NCBI RefSeq assembly: GCF_000733295.1
Contig: NZ_JPMI01000247.1
Span: 36,914 to 100,913 of the forward strand
DNA: 64,000 bases
Direction of reading: 5' to 3'
Source of the DNA: Archangium violaceum Cb vi76
GTDB lineage: Bacteria > Myxococcota > Myxococcia > Myxococcales > Myxococcaceae
Part shown: positions 15,590-23,305 of the stretch, in pieces
Layout: each line of letters begins with the position of its first letter
Numbering within the stretch: the stretch's first letter is position 1
Program-made: the position numbers and the translations under genes
Notes under the pieces: model-generated
What the model saw: only the letters and a program-made list of their open reading frames with translations
What the model was told of the DNA's origin: nothing
Databases searched by the model: none

Positions 15590-17074
15590 CTACCGCGGCT
15601 GCCAACGCGGGCGGTGGTCGTTGCCCAGGCCCGTCTGCACCCTCAGGGTCGTCGGGGTGAGCACGGTGGCCGGCTCGCTGCTCAGGGTGCCATCCGCGTT
15701 GATGCCGCGCACGTAGAGGCGCTGGCCCTGGATGTAGGCCACGTAGCGCCCATCCGGAGAGACCGAAGGCAGGGTGGCGTTCTCCGACACGAGGACGGGA
15801 GCCCCCGACGCCTGGCCCGTCGTGGGATCGATGCGCTGCAGGTAGACGTTGGGTCCCGCCTGGGCCCCGCAGGCCTCGGCCCCCGTGTTGCCGCAGATGA
15901 TGGAAGGCGCCGTGTCCCCATCGGGGTCGAAGTAGAACGCGCGGACGTAGGCGACGTACGTGCCGTCCGGCGCCCAGTCGTGGGCGGTGATGAAGGACTT
16001 GAGCTCACCGCCCGTCACGGCCGTCGGCGTGCTCACCGTGGCGATCTCGTTGGAGCTCGCCGCCCCCGCCGCGGGCAGGGTGAGGAGCTTGTAGAGGGAC
16101 TGCGAGCCATCCGCGAAGTTCGTCGAGCCGGTGCTGGCGAGATAGAGCAGGAAGTCCGTCACCCGGTTGTAGCGGGGCTGCTCACCGCCCGAGCTCCCGC
16201 CCACATCCGAGGATGAGCCCCCGAGCGTCACCGACAACAGGCCAGAGCCCGCGGCGCTGTAGAAGAGGCTCTGGTCGTCCTTCCACGAGGGGAACCCCCC
16301 GTTGGGGCTGGCCGTCTGGACGAGGGCGCTCAGGATCTCGAAGACGGAGATGCCCGTGATGCTCGCCCCCGACTTCCGGGTCCAGGCGACGTTCGACGAC
16401 GGCTCCCACTCCATGTGCCGGAAGTCCTCGGTGCTGGCCGCCGCGGCGGTGGTGAGGTCGGTCTTCTGCCCCGTGGCGAGCGGAATCGTCCGGGAGACGA
16501 GCACCGGGCTGCCCGCGGTCTCCTCCTGCACGAAGGCCACGGCCGAGCCGTCCTTGTTCCAACGCGGGAAGCGGCTCGCGCCCGCGGCCTCACTGAGCTC
16601 GAACGGCGCGGCGCCCGCTTCCGCGCGCACGGCCACCGCCTCGATGGGACCGGCCCCGCTGTTCACGGAAGCCGTCACCGCGAGGTGCAGCGGCTGGCAG
16701 GTCTTGCTGCCCGTGGCCCCCTCGCACCGCAGGCCGCCCATGCAGTTGATGGAGTCGGTGCAGGGACCATCCTTGCCCACGGTCATCGTGCCCGCGTCCG
16801 TGCCCGCATCCGTACCGGCGTCCGTGCCCGCATCCGTACCAGCGTCCGTGCCCGCATCCGTGCCCGCGTCCGTCTGCGTTCCCCCATCGGGGATCGGCGT
16901 GGGAGTGATGTCCTGTTCCTGGCACTTGTTGTCGACGCAGGCCCACCGCTTGCCTTCGCCCGGCTCCCCTTTCTCGTTGAGGCAGTCGATCTGATCGACA
17001 CACTCCTCCGTACAGCCCGTCGCCACCATCATCAGCGCGCTGACGAGCGCACCCAGGACAACACGCTTGGTCAT
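15590..17074 (-). CDS. TolB/WD40-like beta-propeller lipoprotein with (TDAG)n linker
   Basis: A 494-residue predicted lipoprotein. MTKRVVLGALVSALMMVATGC gives a lipobox ATGC at residue 21. Next comes a small Cys-rich domain (CTEECVDQIDCLNEKGEPGE...), a TDAG tandem linker of about seven copies, and a second Cys motif CTDSINCMGGLRCEG. The rest (about 140-494) consists of beta-propeller-like repeats with SRFPRWNKDGSAVAF, PSWKDDQSLFY, AHDWAPDGTYVAY and PSVSPDGRYVAY, the TolB/PD40 signature. The architecture is typical of myxobacterial surface or periplasmic lipoproteins; ligand and role are unknown. The ATG at 17074 is 131 bases from the divergent tatD gene, leaving room for promoters on both strands. 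Confidence 0.85.
   Translation of the reverse strand: MTKRVVLGALVSALMMVATGCTEECVDQIDCLNEKGEPGEGKRWACVDNKCQEQDITPTPIPDGGTQTDAGTDAGTDAGTDAGTDAGTDAGTDAGTMTVGKDGPCTDSINCMGGLRCEGATGSKTCQPLHLAVTASVNSGAGPIEAVAVRAEAGAAPFELSEAAGASRFPRWNKDGSAVAFVQEETAGSPVLVSRTIPLATGQKTDLTTAAAASTEDFRHMEWEPSSNVAWTRKSGASITGISVFEILSALVQTASPNGGFPSWKDDQSLFYSAAGSGLLSVTLGGSSSDVGGSSGGEQPRYNRVTDFLLYLASTGSTNFADGSQSLYKLLTLPAAGAASSNEIATVSTPTAVTGGELKSFITAHDWAPDGTYVAYVRAFYFDPDGDTAPSIICGNTGAEACGAQAGPNVYLQRIDPTTGQASGAPVLVSENATLPSVSPDGRYVAYIQGQRLYVRGINADGTLSSEPATVLTPTTLRVQTGLGNDHRPRWQPR
16789..16874 (-). repeat. 12-bp tandem repeat encoding (TDAG)7
   Basis: About seven consecutive 12-bp units encode Thr-Asp-Ala-Gly inside the TolB-like lipoprotein. 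Units differ only at synonymous positions (gcatccgtacc/gcgtccgtgcc variants), so the array can gain or lose units without breaking the frame. It forms the flexible linker between the Cys-rich N-terminus and the propeller. Confidence 0.85.
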
Positions 17075-17205
17075 ATGGATCCTCCGAAACCGCCGCGTGC
17101 GTATAGGCTCGCTCCCCTGGCTTCGGGGACTGAACCTGGGCGCCACATCGCGGCGGCTGTCGCGGGCTGAACGGCGGACGAACGAAGTGCCACCGGACCT
17201 TTCCG

Positions 17206-17997
17206 ATGATTGACACCCACTGCCATCTCGACGCGTCGCGTTTCGAACCGGACCGGGACGAGGTGCTCGCCCGCGCCTGGGCCGCCGGACTGCACGGAAT
17301 CCTCGTCCCCGGTGTGGGACCGGACAACTGGGAGCCCCTGCTCGCCATGTCCCGCGCCGAGCCGCGCCTCCAGGTAGGACTCGGCATCCACCCCCAACTG
17401 CTCCCCGACCTCCCACCCGAGGAGGACGAGGCACACCTCGAGCGTCTGGATGCACTGCTCTCCCAGGGCGGCGCCATCGCCGTGGGTGAGTGTGGGCTGG
17501 ACGGGCCCTCGGCCGCGGGCGCGCCCATGGAGCGGCAGGTGGCGGTGCTGCGGCGGCACCTGGCGCTCGCGCGCAAGCACGACCTGCCCGTGCTCATGCA
17601 CTGCTTCCGAGCGCACCCCGCCCTCATCGAGCTCTTCAAGCAGGAGCCCCTGCCCGAGGCCGGCGTGCTCATGCACAGCTACGGCGGGGGCGTGGACCTG
17701 GCGCGCTTCTACATCCAGAAGGGCTGCCACTTCTCCTTCGCGGGCCCCGTCACCTGGGCCGAGGCACGCAAGCCGCTGGACGCCCTGCGCGTCATCCCGC
17801 CGGATCGGCTGATGGTGGAGACGGATGCCCCGGACCAGGCGCCCACGCCCCACCGGGGGCAGCGCTCGGAGCCCGGCTACCTGCCGCACATCCTCGAGGG
17901 CATGGCCCGGGTGCTGGGGCAGCCGGTGGAGGAGCTTGCCCAGCGGACGACCGAGAACGCCCGCCGCCTGTTCCGGGAAGCCTTTCCCCGGCCTTAG
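17206..17997 (+). CDS. tatD: TatD-family metal-dependent hydrolase/DNase
   Basis: A 263-residue TIM-barrel hydrolase of the TatD family. Metal ligands are visible: DTHCHLD with His5/His7, GECGLD (Glu near 95), MHCF (His near 130), MHSYGG (His near 153) and VETDAPDQAP (Asp near 207). Length is normal. Family members act as 3'-5' exonucleases or DNases in DNA turnover and oxidative-damage repair; the exact substrate is not shown. The ATG at 17206 opens the conserved MIDTHCHLD. The next gene, tcdA, starts 34 bases downstream on the same strand, so they may form an operon. Confidence 0.92.
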   Translation: MIDTHCHLDASRFEPDRDEVLARAWAAGLHGILVPGVGPDNWEPLLAMSRAEPRLQVGLGIHPQLLPDLPPEEDEAHLERLDALLSQGGAIAVGECGLDGPSAAGAPMERQVAVLRRHLALARKHDLPVLMHCFRAHPALIELFKQEPLPEAGVLMHSYGGGVDLARFYIQKGCHFSFAGPVTWAEARKPLDALRVIPPDRLMVETDAPDQAPTPHRGQRSEPGYLPHILEGMARVLGQPVEELAQRTTENARRLFREAFPRP

Positions 17998-18031
17998 CGG
18001 TAGGGAGGCGGTCGCGCTATAGAGGCCCTTC

Positions 18032-18898
18032 ATGAATCCGCAGCCCACTCCCCCGGAAGCCGTCCCCGCCGCCACTGGCACCCCCGCTCCCTCGGAGCCC
18101 AAGCCCTTCAAGCTGCACCGGCGCTTCGACCGCACCGGCCGTCTGCTCGGAGACCCGGCGATGGAGCGGCTGGCGAAATCGCGGGTGATCGTCTTCGGCC
18201 TGGGAGGCGTGGGCAGCTACGCCGCCGAGGGCCTCGTGCGCAGCGGCATCGGCCAGCTGACGCTGGTGGACTTCGACACCGTGTGCGTCACCAACGGCAA
18301 CCGCCAGCTGCACGCCACCGCGAAGACGGTGGGCAAGCCCAAGGCGGAGCTGATGGCGCAGCGCTGCAAGGAGATCAACCCCGACGCCCAGGTGCAGGGC
18401 CTGCGCGAGTTCTACCGCGACGAGCTGGCCGACCAGTTGCTGGCCCCGGGCAGCTACGACTACGTGGTGGACGCCATCGACAACGTGAAGGCCAAGCTGC
18501 ACCTGCTGCACCGGTGCGTCAGCCTGGGCATTCCCGTGGTGAGCTCCATGGGCGCCGCGGCCCGCCTGGACCCCACCGCCATCCGCGTGGAGGACCTGTG
18601 CGAGACGCACATGGATCCCTTCGCCAAGGACATCCGCAAGCTGCTCAAGCGCAAGTACGGCGTGCCCACCGAGCGGCCCACGGGCATCACCGCCGTCTAC
18701 TCCATCGAGCAGCGGCGCCAGCCCCTGTCCCTGCGCTATGACTCGGACGACGGCTTCTCCTGCGTGTGCCCCAACGACAACGACTTCCACAGCTGCGAGC
18801 ACCGCAACCAGATCGACGGCAGCGTGGCCTTCGTCACCTCCGTGTTCGGCATGAACGCGGCCGGTGTCGTGGTACGCCGCCTGTCCCAGGGACGGTGA
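18032..18898 (+). CDS. tcdA: tRNA threonylcarbamoyladenosine dehydratase
   Basis: A 288-residue ThiF/E1-like protein of the TcdA (CsdL) family, which uses ATP to cyclise t6A37 to ct6A in ANN-decoding tRNAs. Evidence: the nucleotide-binding loop VFGLGGVGSYAAEGLVRSG at about 52-70, DFDTVCVTNGNRQ, VVDAIDNVKAK, and SSMGAAARLDPT. The CVCPNDNDFHSCEHR region near the end replaces the usual Cys/His element. Length matches the family. A TATAGA-like hexamer lies seven bases before the ATG, a possible -10 of a short-leader transcript, but the gene could equally be read through from tatD. Confidence 0.92.
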   Translation: MNPQPTPPEAVPAATGTPAPSEPKPFKLHRRFDRTGRLLGDPAMERLAKSRVIVFGLGGVGSYAAEGLVRSGIGQLTLVDFDTVCVTNGNRQLHATAKTVGKPKAELMAQRCKEINPDAQVQGLREFYRDELADQLLAPGSYDYVVDAIDNVKAKLHLLHRCVSLGIPVVSSMGAAARLDPTAIRVEDLCETHMDPFAKDIRKLLKRKYGVPTERPTGITAVYSIEQRRQPLSLRYDSDDGFSCVCPNDNDFHSCEHRNQIDGSVAFVTSVFGMNAAGVVVRRLSQGR

Positions 18899-18987
18899 GC
18901 CGGAACCAGCGGGGTTTGAGTTCGCGACGGAAGAGCTGGCCTGGAGAGGAGCGGTTAGCTCCACTCTCCCCCTGATTGGAGCTTGAT

Positions 18988-19071
18988 GTGAACTGGTCAC
19001 TTATTTCCTACACACATGGGACTACCCTGTCTGGCACTCCGGCAAGCAAGCATGATGCAGTACCTTGGTAG
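18988..19071 (+). other. Probable nonsense-interrupted 5' end of the nuclease gene
   Basis: A 27-codon frame starting at GTG 18988 (GGAG about seven bases upstream) and ending at TAG 19069-19071. It is in the same frame as the nuclease ORF at 19090, and six sense codons lie between the amber codon and that ATG. It reads like coding sequence (VNWSLISYTHGTTLSGTPA...). The simplest explanation is a single CAG/TGG-to-TAG change cutting off the N-terminus of a 191-residue protein, or a short leader peptide. Readthrough or reinitiation at 19090 is possible. Confidence 0.45.
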
Positions 19072-19089
19072 TCGCTATATTCTCTGTCC

Positions 19090-19563
19090 ATGCCGTTCGA
19101 GCCAGATGTCATCGTCACTGCATCCGAGGGACTTGGAGTCTCGCTTGTAGCCGAGGTGAAGCGCTCCTTGACCGACAAGTCACACGCGGAAGAACAGCTG
19201 AAACGGTACATGGTCAGTATGCGATGTCCGGTTGGGCTGTTGGTTACACCGGAAAAGCTCTGGATCTATAACGACAGTTACAGCCGCCCTGGCTTGGCAT
19301 CCGTCGAGTGCGTGGGTGAATTCCCGCTCACAGGGCTTCGAGTCCTACCGATGGATGCTGCTGCATTTCCTTCCCAACCTGCTTTCGCCCTGGAGCAGGC
19401 GTTTCAGCGCTGGCTCGAAGGGATCTCAACGGACTCAGAGCGACAGAAACTCCCGCCAGGACTGAGAGAGGCACTTGAGGAGTATGTCGTCCCCGCGCTC
19501 AATGAGGGTCAGGTGCGAGCTGCCGGACCAAGGAGCGCCCTCTCATCCGGCGTTGCTAGATGA
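19090..19563 (+). CDS. PD-(D/E)XK nuclease-like protein (HsdR_N-type core), possibly N-terminally truncated
   Basis: A 157-residue protein whose first 45 residues form a compact PD-(D/E)XK core: EPDVIVTA (Asp near 5), LVAEVKRS (E-x-K near 22-24) and EEQLKRYM, the Q-containing helix seen in type I restriction HsdR N-terminal domains and relatives. The rest has PVGLLVTPEKLWIYND, also typical of that fold. Only three residues precede the catalytic PD strand, and an in-frame TAG lies 21 bases upstream of this ATG, so the natural protein may start at 18988 and be interrupted. The stop overlaps the start of the PIN-like gene (ATGA), so the two form one operon. Codon use is less GC-biased than flanking genes, suggesting acquisition. 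No methyltransferase is adjacent. Confidence 0.65.
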   Translation: MPFEPDVIVTASEGLGVSLVAEVKRSLTDKSHAEEQLKRYMVSMRCPVGLLVTPEKLWIYNDSYSRPGLASVECVGEFPLTGLRVLPMDAAAFPSQPAFALEQAFQRWLEGISTDSERQKLPPGLREALEEYVVPALNEGQVRAAGPRSALSSGVAR

Positions 19564-20213
19564 AACACGTCTTCGTCGAAACCAACTGGGTTGTCGATGT
19601 TGCCACGCCTGAGCACCATCGAGTTCCCGCTGCCCTGGAACTCCTGGAGCGCGCGGGCCGCGGGGAATTGCAACTACACCTTCCATCCATTTGCATCACC
19701 GAAGCCCGGCGGACGATTCCAACCAAGTTCCAACCCAGGCACGAAGCCGACGCGATCCGCAAGTTCCTGTCCTTGCCACGACCCGGCTCGATTACTGATG
19801 CCGACGCGCAGACCGTGCGACGTATCCTCGGAGTGTATGAGCAACAGGTCAAAAAAGAACTGAAGCAACTCGAAGAGACGCTGCGATCGTTTTTGAAGAA
19901 GCCAGGGCTTGAGGTATTCCCGCTCAACGAGCGGATGTTGGAGTACGAAGTCGAGTTAAGCCCATTAGATCTCGGGCTCCAGTCCTTCGATCATGCCGTA
20001 CTTGCCTCCGTCCTGGGTCGAGCGGACGAATTGAAGGCAGCCGGCGAGTTGGATTTGGCCTTCTGTGAACTCGATTCGCATCTCCAGCCCTGGGATAAAG
20101 ACGGTAGAGCGAAGCAACCTCTCGCGAACTTGTACGATGAACGCTGGATTTGGGTTTATGGGAACTTCACCCTGAAAGACCCTGCTCGCCCCCCGGATTG
20201 GCCATTCCGCTAG
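19560..20213 (+). CDS. PIN-like domain protein, partner of the PD-(D/E)XK protein
   Basis: A 217-residue protein that looks like a PIN-family RNase: FVETNWVVDVA at residues 5-15 (first acidic strand, with Glu replacing the usual first Asp), ICITEARRTI (Glu near 48), a helical insertion QQVKKELKQLEETLRSFLKK, then QSFDHAVLASVL (Asp near 142) and LAFCELDSHLQ (Asp near 166), in the order of the PIN acidic tetrad. About 70 residues longer than VapC toxins. It overlaps the nuclease gene by ATGA. The pair is not a standard VapBC because no small antitoxin precedes it. I infer a two-nuclease accessory or defence module; ribonuclease activity is untested. Confidence 0.65.
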   Translation: MKHVFVETNWVVDVATPEHHRVPAALELLERAGRGELQLHLPSICITEARRTIPTKFQPRHEADAIRKFLSLPRPGSITDADAQTVRRILGVYEQQVKKELKQLEETLRSFLKKPGLEVFPLNERMLEYEVELSPLDLGLQSFDHAVLASVLGRADELKAAGELDLAFCELDSHLQPWDKDGRAKQPLANLYDERWIWVYGNFTLKDPARPPDWPFR

Positions 20214-20308
20214 CTTGCCTGATGCGGCTCGAAGCTTACGCGCACCCTGGCCAAGCACTCCAAGTCGCGCCAGATGCTCGCGACCTGCTCCACGCAATGC
20301 CGTGGTTC

Positions 20309-20677
20309 TCACTCCAGCGTGCGTTTCTCGAGAGAGGGGGTCGGGAGTAGCAGTCTCTTGTCGAGGTGGCGGAAATAGAAGACGGCGTAGGGCTGGCCGG
20401 AAACCAGGACATAGGCCCCATGCGGCGGTTCCGGGTGCTCCTTCAACCAAGTCTCCGCCTCCTCGCGAGAGCCAAAGGACGCCAACGTGGGAAGTGTGCC
20501 CTCCGGACTGTTCCAACTCTGGAGAAACGCCTCGAAGGGATAGAAGTTGCCCGTCACCTCAATGAAGTCCAGAGCGAAATAGGCAACCGCCAGGAGTTCT
20601 TTCTCTTCCGAGGAGGCGCTTGTCCGAAGGCGTACGAGCAACTCCCGCACCTGGGGAAGAAGTTCATGCATGTTCAT
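20309..20677 (-). CDS. Myxobacterial 'EEAETWL' domain protein, single-domain form
   Basis: A 122-residue cytoplasmic protein with no signal peptide. The N-terminal half is helical (MNMHELLPQVRELLVRLRT...); the C-terminal half holds the conserved core LASFGSREEAETWLKEHPEPPHGAYVLVSGQPYAVFYFR, followed by a basic L-rich tail LLLPTPSLEK. The same core appears twice in the protein at 40690-41499. Its ATG overlaps the stop of the lipoprotein gene upstream (ATGA), exactly the pairing seen at the second locus. No named family recognised. By analogy with lipoprotein-toxin cassettes it could be a cognate immunity or partner protein, but there is no direct evidence. Confidence 0.75.
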   Translation of the reverse strand: MNMHELLPQVRELLVRLRTSASSEEKELLAVAYFALDFIEVTGNFYPFEAFLQSWNSPEGTLPTLASFGSREEAETWLKEHPEPPHGAYVLVSGQPYAVFYFRHLDKRLLLPTPSLEKRTLE

Positions 20678-21312
20678 GGGGACACCGTCACAAGGCGCGG
20701 GTCAGCAATGATTTCCGACGAGGCCAACAGCATGGCAGGTGCGAGCATGAGAGCCCCAGCCCCAGCGGAAACCACAACAAAGACCACTCCCGCGATAACA
20801 ACGCCGCTTCCAACCACAACCGCATGGCGGTTGCGTTTCAGCCATTCAATAGCGCTATCTGTGGCAGTGAATTCTTGAGTCTGGCGCCCTCGCAGTTCTT
20901 GCAGTTCCTCACAGTCCCGGTAGGCCTGCCAGCATCCATCTCTGCAGATGCGGCGATGTGCGCCACTTCCTTGCTTGACATGTTCATATCCGGGAGCAAG
21001 GGGCCGTTCCAAGCAATTATCCTGACAATCATTGAACTCCGCATGGCAGTCGCGCGGACTAGCCGCAGTAAAGACAATGCTCGCGGACAGCCTGTTGCTG
21101 CTTGACAGGTAGTGAAACTGCGAGAAGTCGAAATCTCCAACGCTCCGCCAGGAGTGGGTTGCCTGCCCGTCGGCTGTCTCCTCGATAAGGAGCACGAGCC
21201 CCATGAGTTCCTTGGAACTGACAGGGGATGTGTGACGAGTGGCGCTACAGGAAGTCAGCAGGACAATGAAGATGGGGGCAAGGAATCCTGCGGATGTCTT
21301 CGGGGTATTCAT
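20674..21312 (-). CDS. Lipoprotein with Cys-rich middle and C-terminal hydrophobic helix (module copy 1)
   Basis: A 212-residue protein. MNTPKTSAGFLAPIFIVLLTSC is a lipoprotein signal (LTSC, Cys22). A DGQATHSWR motif follows, then a Cys block (SPRDCHAEFNDCQDNC...CRDGCWQAYRDC), AIEWLKRNR, and a 30-residue hydrophobic stretch VVVGSGVVIAGVVFVVVSAG that could span or insert in a membrane; 17 residues follow it. The paralogue at 41504-42079 keeps each of these elements. The AIEWLKRxR-plus-hydrophobic layout recalls the SitA-type lipoproteins of myxobacteria that are exchanged between kin cells, but no C-terminal toxin domain is present here. Stop codon overlaps the partner gene. Confidence 0.72.
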   Translation of the reverse strand: MNTPKTSAGFLAPIFIVLLTSCSATRHTSPVSSKELMGLVLLIEETADGQATHSWRSVGDFDFSQFHYLSSSNRLSASIVFTAASPRDCHAEFNDCQDNCLERPLAPGYEHVKQGSGAHRRICRDGCWQAYRDCEELQELRGRQTQEFTATDSAIEWLKRNRHAVVVGSGVVIAGVVFVVVSAGAGALMLAPAMLLASSEIIADPRLVTVSP

Positions 21313-21413
21313 CCAGAAACTCTGAGGACTGGCTGCGAATGATGTCAAAGGGATTCCGGCACGCCTGTCCCACTACACCAACGCCCCCACTCATCAGCCC
21401 TCGCCCCTTGGAC

Positions 21414-22367
21414 TCAGGCCACCTTCGCCGCGGCGGCCTCGCGTCCACAGGGCCGGCGGAAGGCGCAGCGCGTGCACGACGACAGGTTCTCCGTCTGCGG
21501 GAAGGCGGACTCGTCCTTCGGCGTGTTGCTGGCCGGGTCCGCCAGCAGCTCGCGCATCCGCGCCACGCTCTGCGCGAAGCGGACCTTGAAGCCCTCCACC
21601 GCGTCCGCGTCCACCTGCACCTGATGCTCCACCCCGTCGTTCAGGTACACCAGCGACGCGCGCACCTTCTCCATCGGCAGCCGGTAGCGCTGCGACACGT
21701 ACAACGCGTACCCCAGCACCTGCTCGTCGTACCCCTCGCGCACCTTCCCCGTCTTCCAGTCCACCACCACCGGCGCGCCCTCCGCGTCCACGTACGCGAA
21801 GTCCGGAATCGCGAACACCTTCACCCCGTCCATCGTGAAGGTGGAGAAGTCCGCCCCCGCGTCCACCTCCAGCCACTGTGCCGGCTTCAGCCCCCGCGCC
21901 AGCTCCGGCCAGCGCGAGCTGAAGAACCACGCCAGCGCCGAGCGCACCGTCTCCCAGTTCTGCTTCCACGCCTCGTCCGCGACGGACTCGTCGTACTCGT
22001 GCTCCACCAGCCCCGAGAACGTCTTGCGGTACTTCTGCGTCCAGTACGACTTGCCCCGCGAATAGCGGAAGTCGTCCTGCATCAGCTTGCGCGCCCTCGC
22101 CTCCACCTTCTCCGGCTCCACCGCCCGCCCCGCACGGATGTCCAGCAGCGCGTCCTTGATGGCGTCATGCACGATGCTGCCCGCCCACGCGTAGCGGTTG
22201 CCCAGCTTCTTGAGCACGTACAGCTCCCGCACCTCCTTCGGCGCCCCTGACTCCCAACCGCCCCAGGAGCGGTAGTAGTAGAAGTAGTAGGCCCTCAGGC
22301 ATTCCTGGAGCTTCTCGTGACGGCTCTTGGACCAGGAGAAATCGTTGGCGAAGGAAGTGCGCCGCAT
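21414..22367 (-). CDS. PD-(D/E)XK nuclease with Fe-S cluster cysteines (RecB/AddB/Cas4-like)
   Basis: A 317-residue protein with the PDDEXK_1 layout: WAGSIVHDAIKDALL (His near 66), IPDFAYVD, VVVDWKTGK (Asp and Lys of the D-x-K motif, near 190-200), then EQVLGYALYVSQRY (Gln helix). A cysteine at residue 23 (ECLRAYYFYYY) and a late trio SSCTRCAFRRPC (about 295-306) match the four cysteines that hold a 4Fe-4S cluster in AddB, Cas4 and related exonucleases. Length suits a stand-alone RecB-family exonuclease. The ATG at 22367 starts MRRTSFANDFSWSKS. No cas genes or addA are nearby. Role inferred: DNA end processing. Confidence 0.85.
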   Translation of the reverse strand: MRRTSFANDFSWSKSRHEKLQECLRAYYFYYYRSWGGWESGAPKEVRELYVLKKLGNRYAWAGSIVHDAIKDALLDIRAGRAVEPEKVEARARKLMQDDFRYSRGKSYWTQKYRKTFSGLVEHEYDESVADEAWKQNWETVRSALAWFFSSRWPELARGLKPAQWLEVDAGADFSTFTMDGVKVFAIPDFAYVDAEGAPVVVDWKTGKVREGYDEQVLGYALYVSQRYRLPMEKVRASLVYLNDGVEHQVQVDADAVEGFKVRFAQSVARMRELLADPASNTPKDESAFPQTENLSSCTRCAFRRPCGREAAAAKVA

Positions 22368-22482
22368 GGGAGGCCGCGCATCCTAGACGCTGGCTCGCTG
22401 AAGTCGAAAGAGGGACAGGCGTGCAGGCACTCCCCAGCAGGTCCTTTTCCCGCTCCCGCCAGCCGCTAAGGTGCCCCGCCTC

Positions 22483-23292
22483 ATGGCCACCAGAGACTTC
22501 CAGGGCAAGGTCGTCCTCATCACCGGCGCCTCCAGCGGCATCGGCCGCGCCGCCGCCTCCGCCTACGCCTCCCAGGGCGCCCACATCGTGCTCGCCGCCC
22601 GCCGCGAGTCCCAACTCCAGGACGCCGCGCGTGAAGTGGAAGCACTCGGCGTGCGGGCCCTCCCCGTCCGCTGCGATGTCACCGTGGAGGAGGAGGTGCA
22701 CCGTCTCATGCGCGAGACGGAGACCGCGTTCGGCGGGCTCGACATCCTCGTCAACAACGCCGGCCTCGGGCTCTACGGCCCCGTCGAGGGCTTCAGCGAG
22801 GCGCAGTTGCGCCAGGTCTTCGACATCAACTTCTTCGGCCTCGTGCGCGTCACCCGCGCCGCCCTGCCCCTGCTGCGCAAGCGCGCTCCCGGCTCCCAGG
22901 TCGTCAACGTCAGCTCCGTGCTCGGCCACCGTGGGTTGCCGCTGCTCGGGGGTTATGGTGCCTCCAAGGCCGCCGTGAATCTCCTCACCGAGTCCCTGCG
23001 CGCCGAGCTCGCCGCCGAGGGCATCTCCGTGCTGCTCGTCTCCCCCGGCCTCACCGAGACGGAGTTCCGCGATGCCCGCCTCAACGCCGAGGGCTGGAAG
23101 CAGGACGCCATCCCCTTGAACGCGATGAGCTCCGCCACCGTGGCCTCCGCCATGGTGCGCGCCAGCCGCCGCAAGCGCCGGGAAACGGTCCTCACCCTTC
23201 CCGGCCGCGTCATGGTGCTCGCCAACCGCTGGGTCCCCGCCCTCTTCGACCGCGTGGCCCGCCGCATCGTCAACGCCGCCAAGGCGCCGTGA
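22483..23292 (+). CDS. Short-chain dehydrogenase/reductase (SDR)
   Basis: A 269-residue classical SDR from the ATG at 22483; AAGGTG lies about ten bases upstream. Motifs: VLITGASSGIG (TGxxxGxG), DVTVEEE, NNAGLGLYG (NNAG), a catalytic Ser in VVNVSSVLG and YGASKAA (YxxxK), then SPGLTETEF. This is a cytoplasmic NAD(P)-dependent oxidoreductase of unknown substrate. The C-terminal extension (RVMVLANRWVPALFDRVARRIVNAAK) is amphipathic and may contact a membrane, as in DltE/YohF-like lipid or ketone reductases. It is followed 13 bases later by mutY on the same strand. Confidence 0.88.
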   Translation: MATRDFQGKVVLITGASSGIGRAAASAYASQGAHIVLAARRESQLQDAAREVEALGVRALPVRCDVTVEEEVHRLMRETETAFGGLDILVNNAGLGLYGPVEGFSEAQLRQVFDINFFGLVRVTRAALPLLRKRAPGSQVVNVSSVLGHRGLPLLGGYGASKAAVNLLTESLRAELAAEGISVLLVSPGLTETEFRDARLNAEGWKQDAIPLNAMSSATVASAMVRASRRKRRETVLTLPGRVMVLANRWVPALFDRVARRIVNAAKAP

Positions 23293-23305
23293 GCCCTCCG
23301 CGCAC

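Noticed and set aside
16789..16874. Short direct repeats resembling a CRISPR array
   Set aside because: Units are 12 bp with no spacers, encode (TDAG)n in a lipoprotein, and no cas genes are present; the nearby Cas4-like nuclease at 21.4 kb is a stand-alone RecB-type protein.
19560..20213. VapC toxin of a VapBC pair
   Set aside because: No small antitoxin gene precedes it; the partner is a PD-(D/E)XK-like protein and the PIN part is longer than VapC.
20674..21312. Full SitA-type polymorphic toxin
   Set aside because: The layout up to the hydrophobic helix is similar, but only 17 residues follow and no toxin domain or SitB homologue was seen, so only resemblance is claimed.
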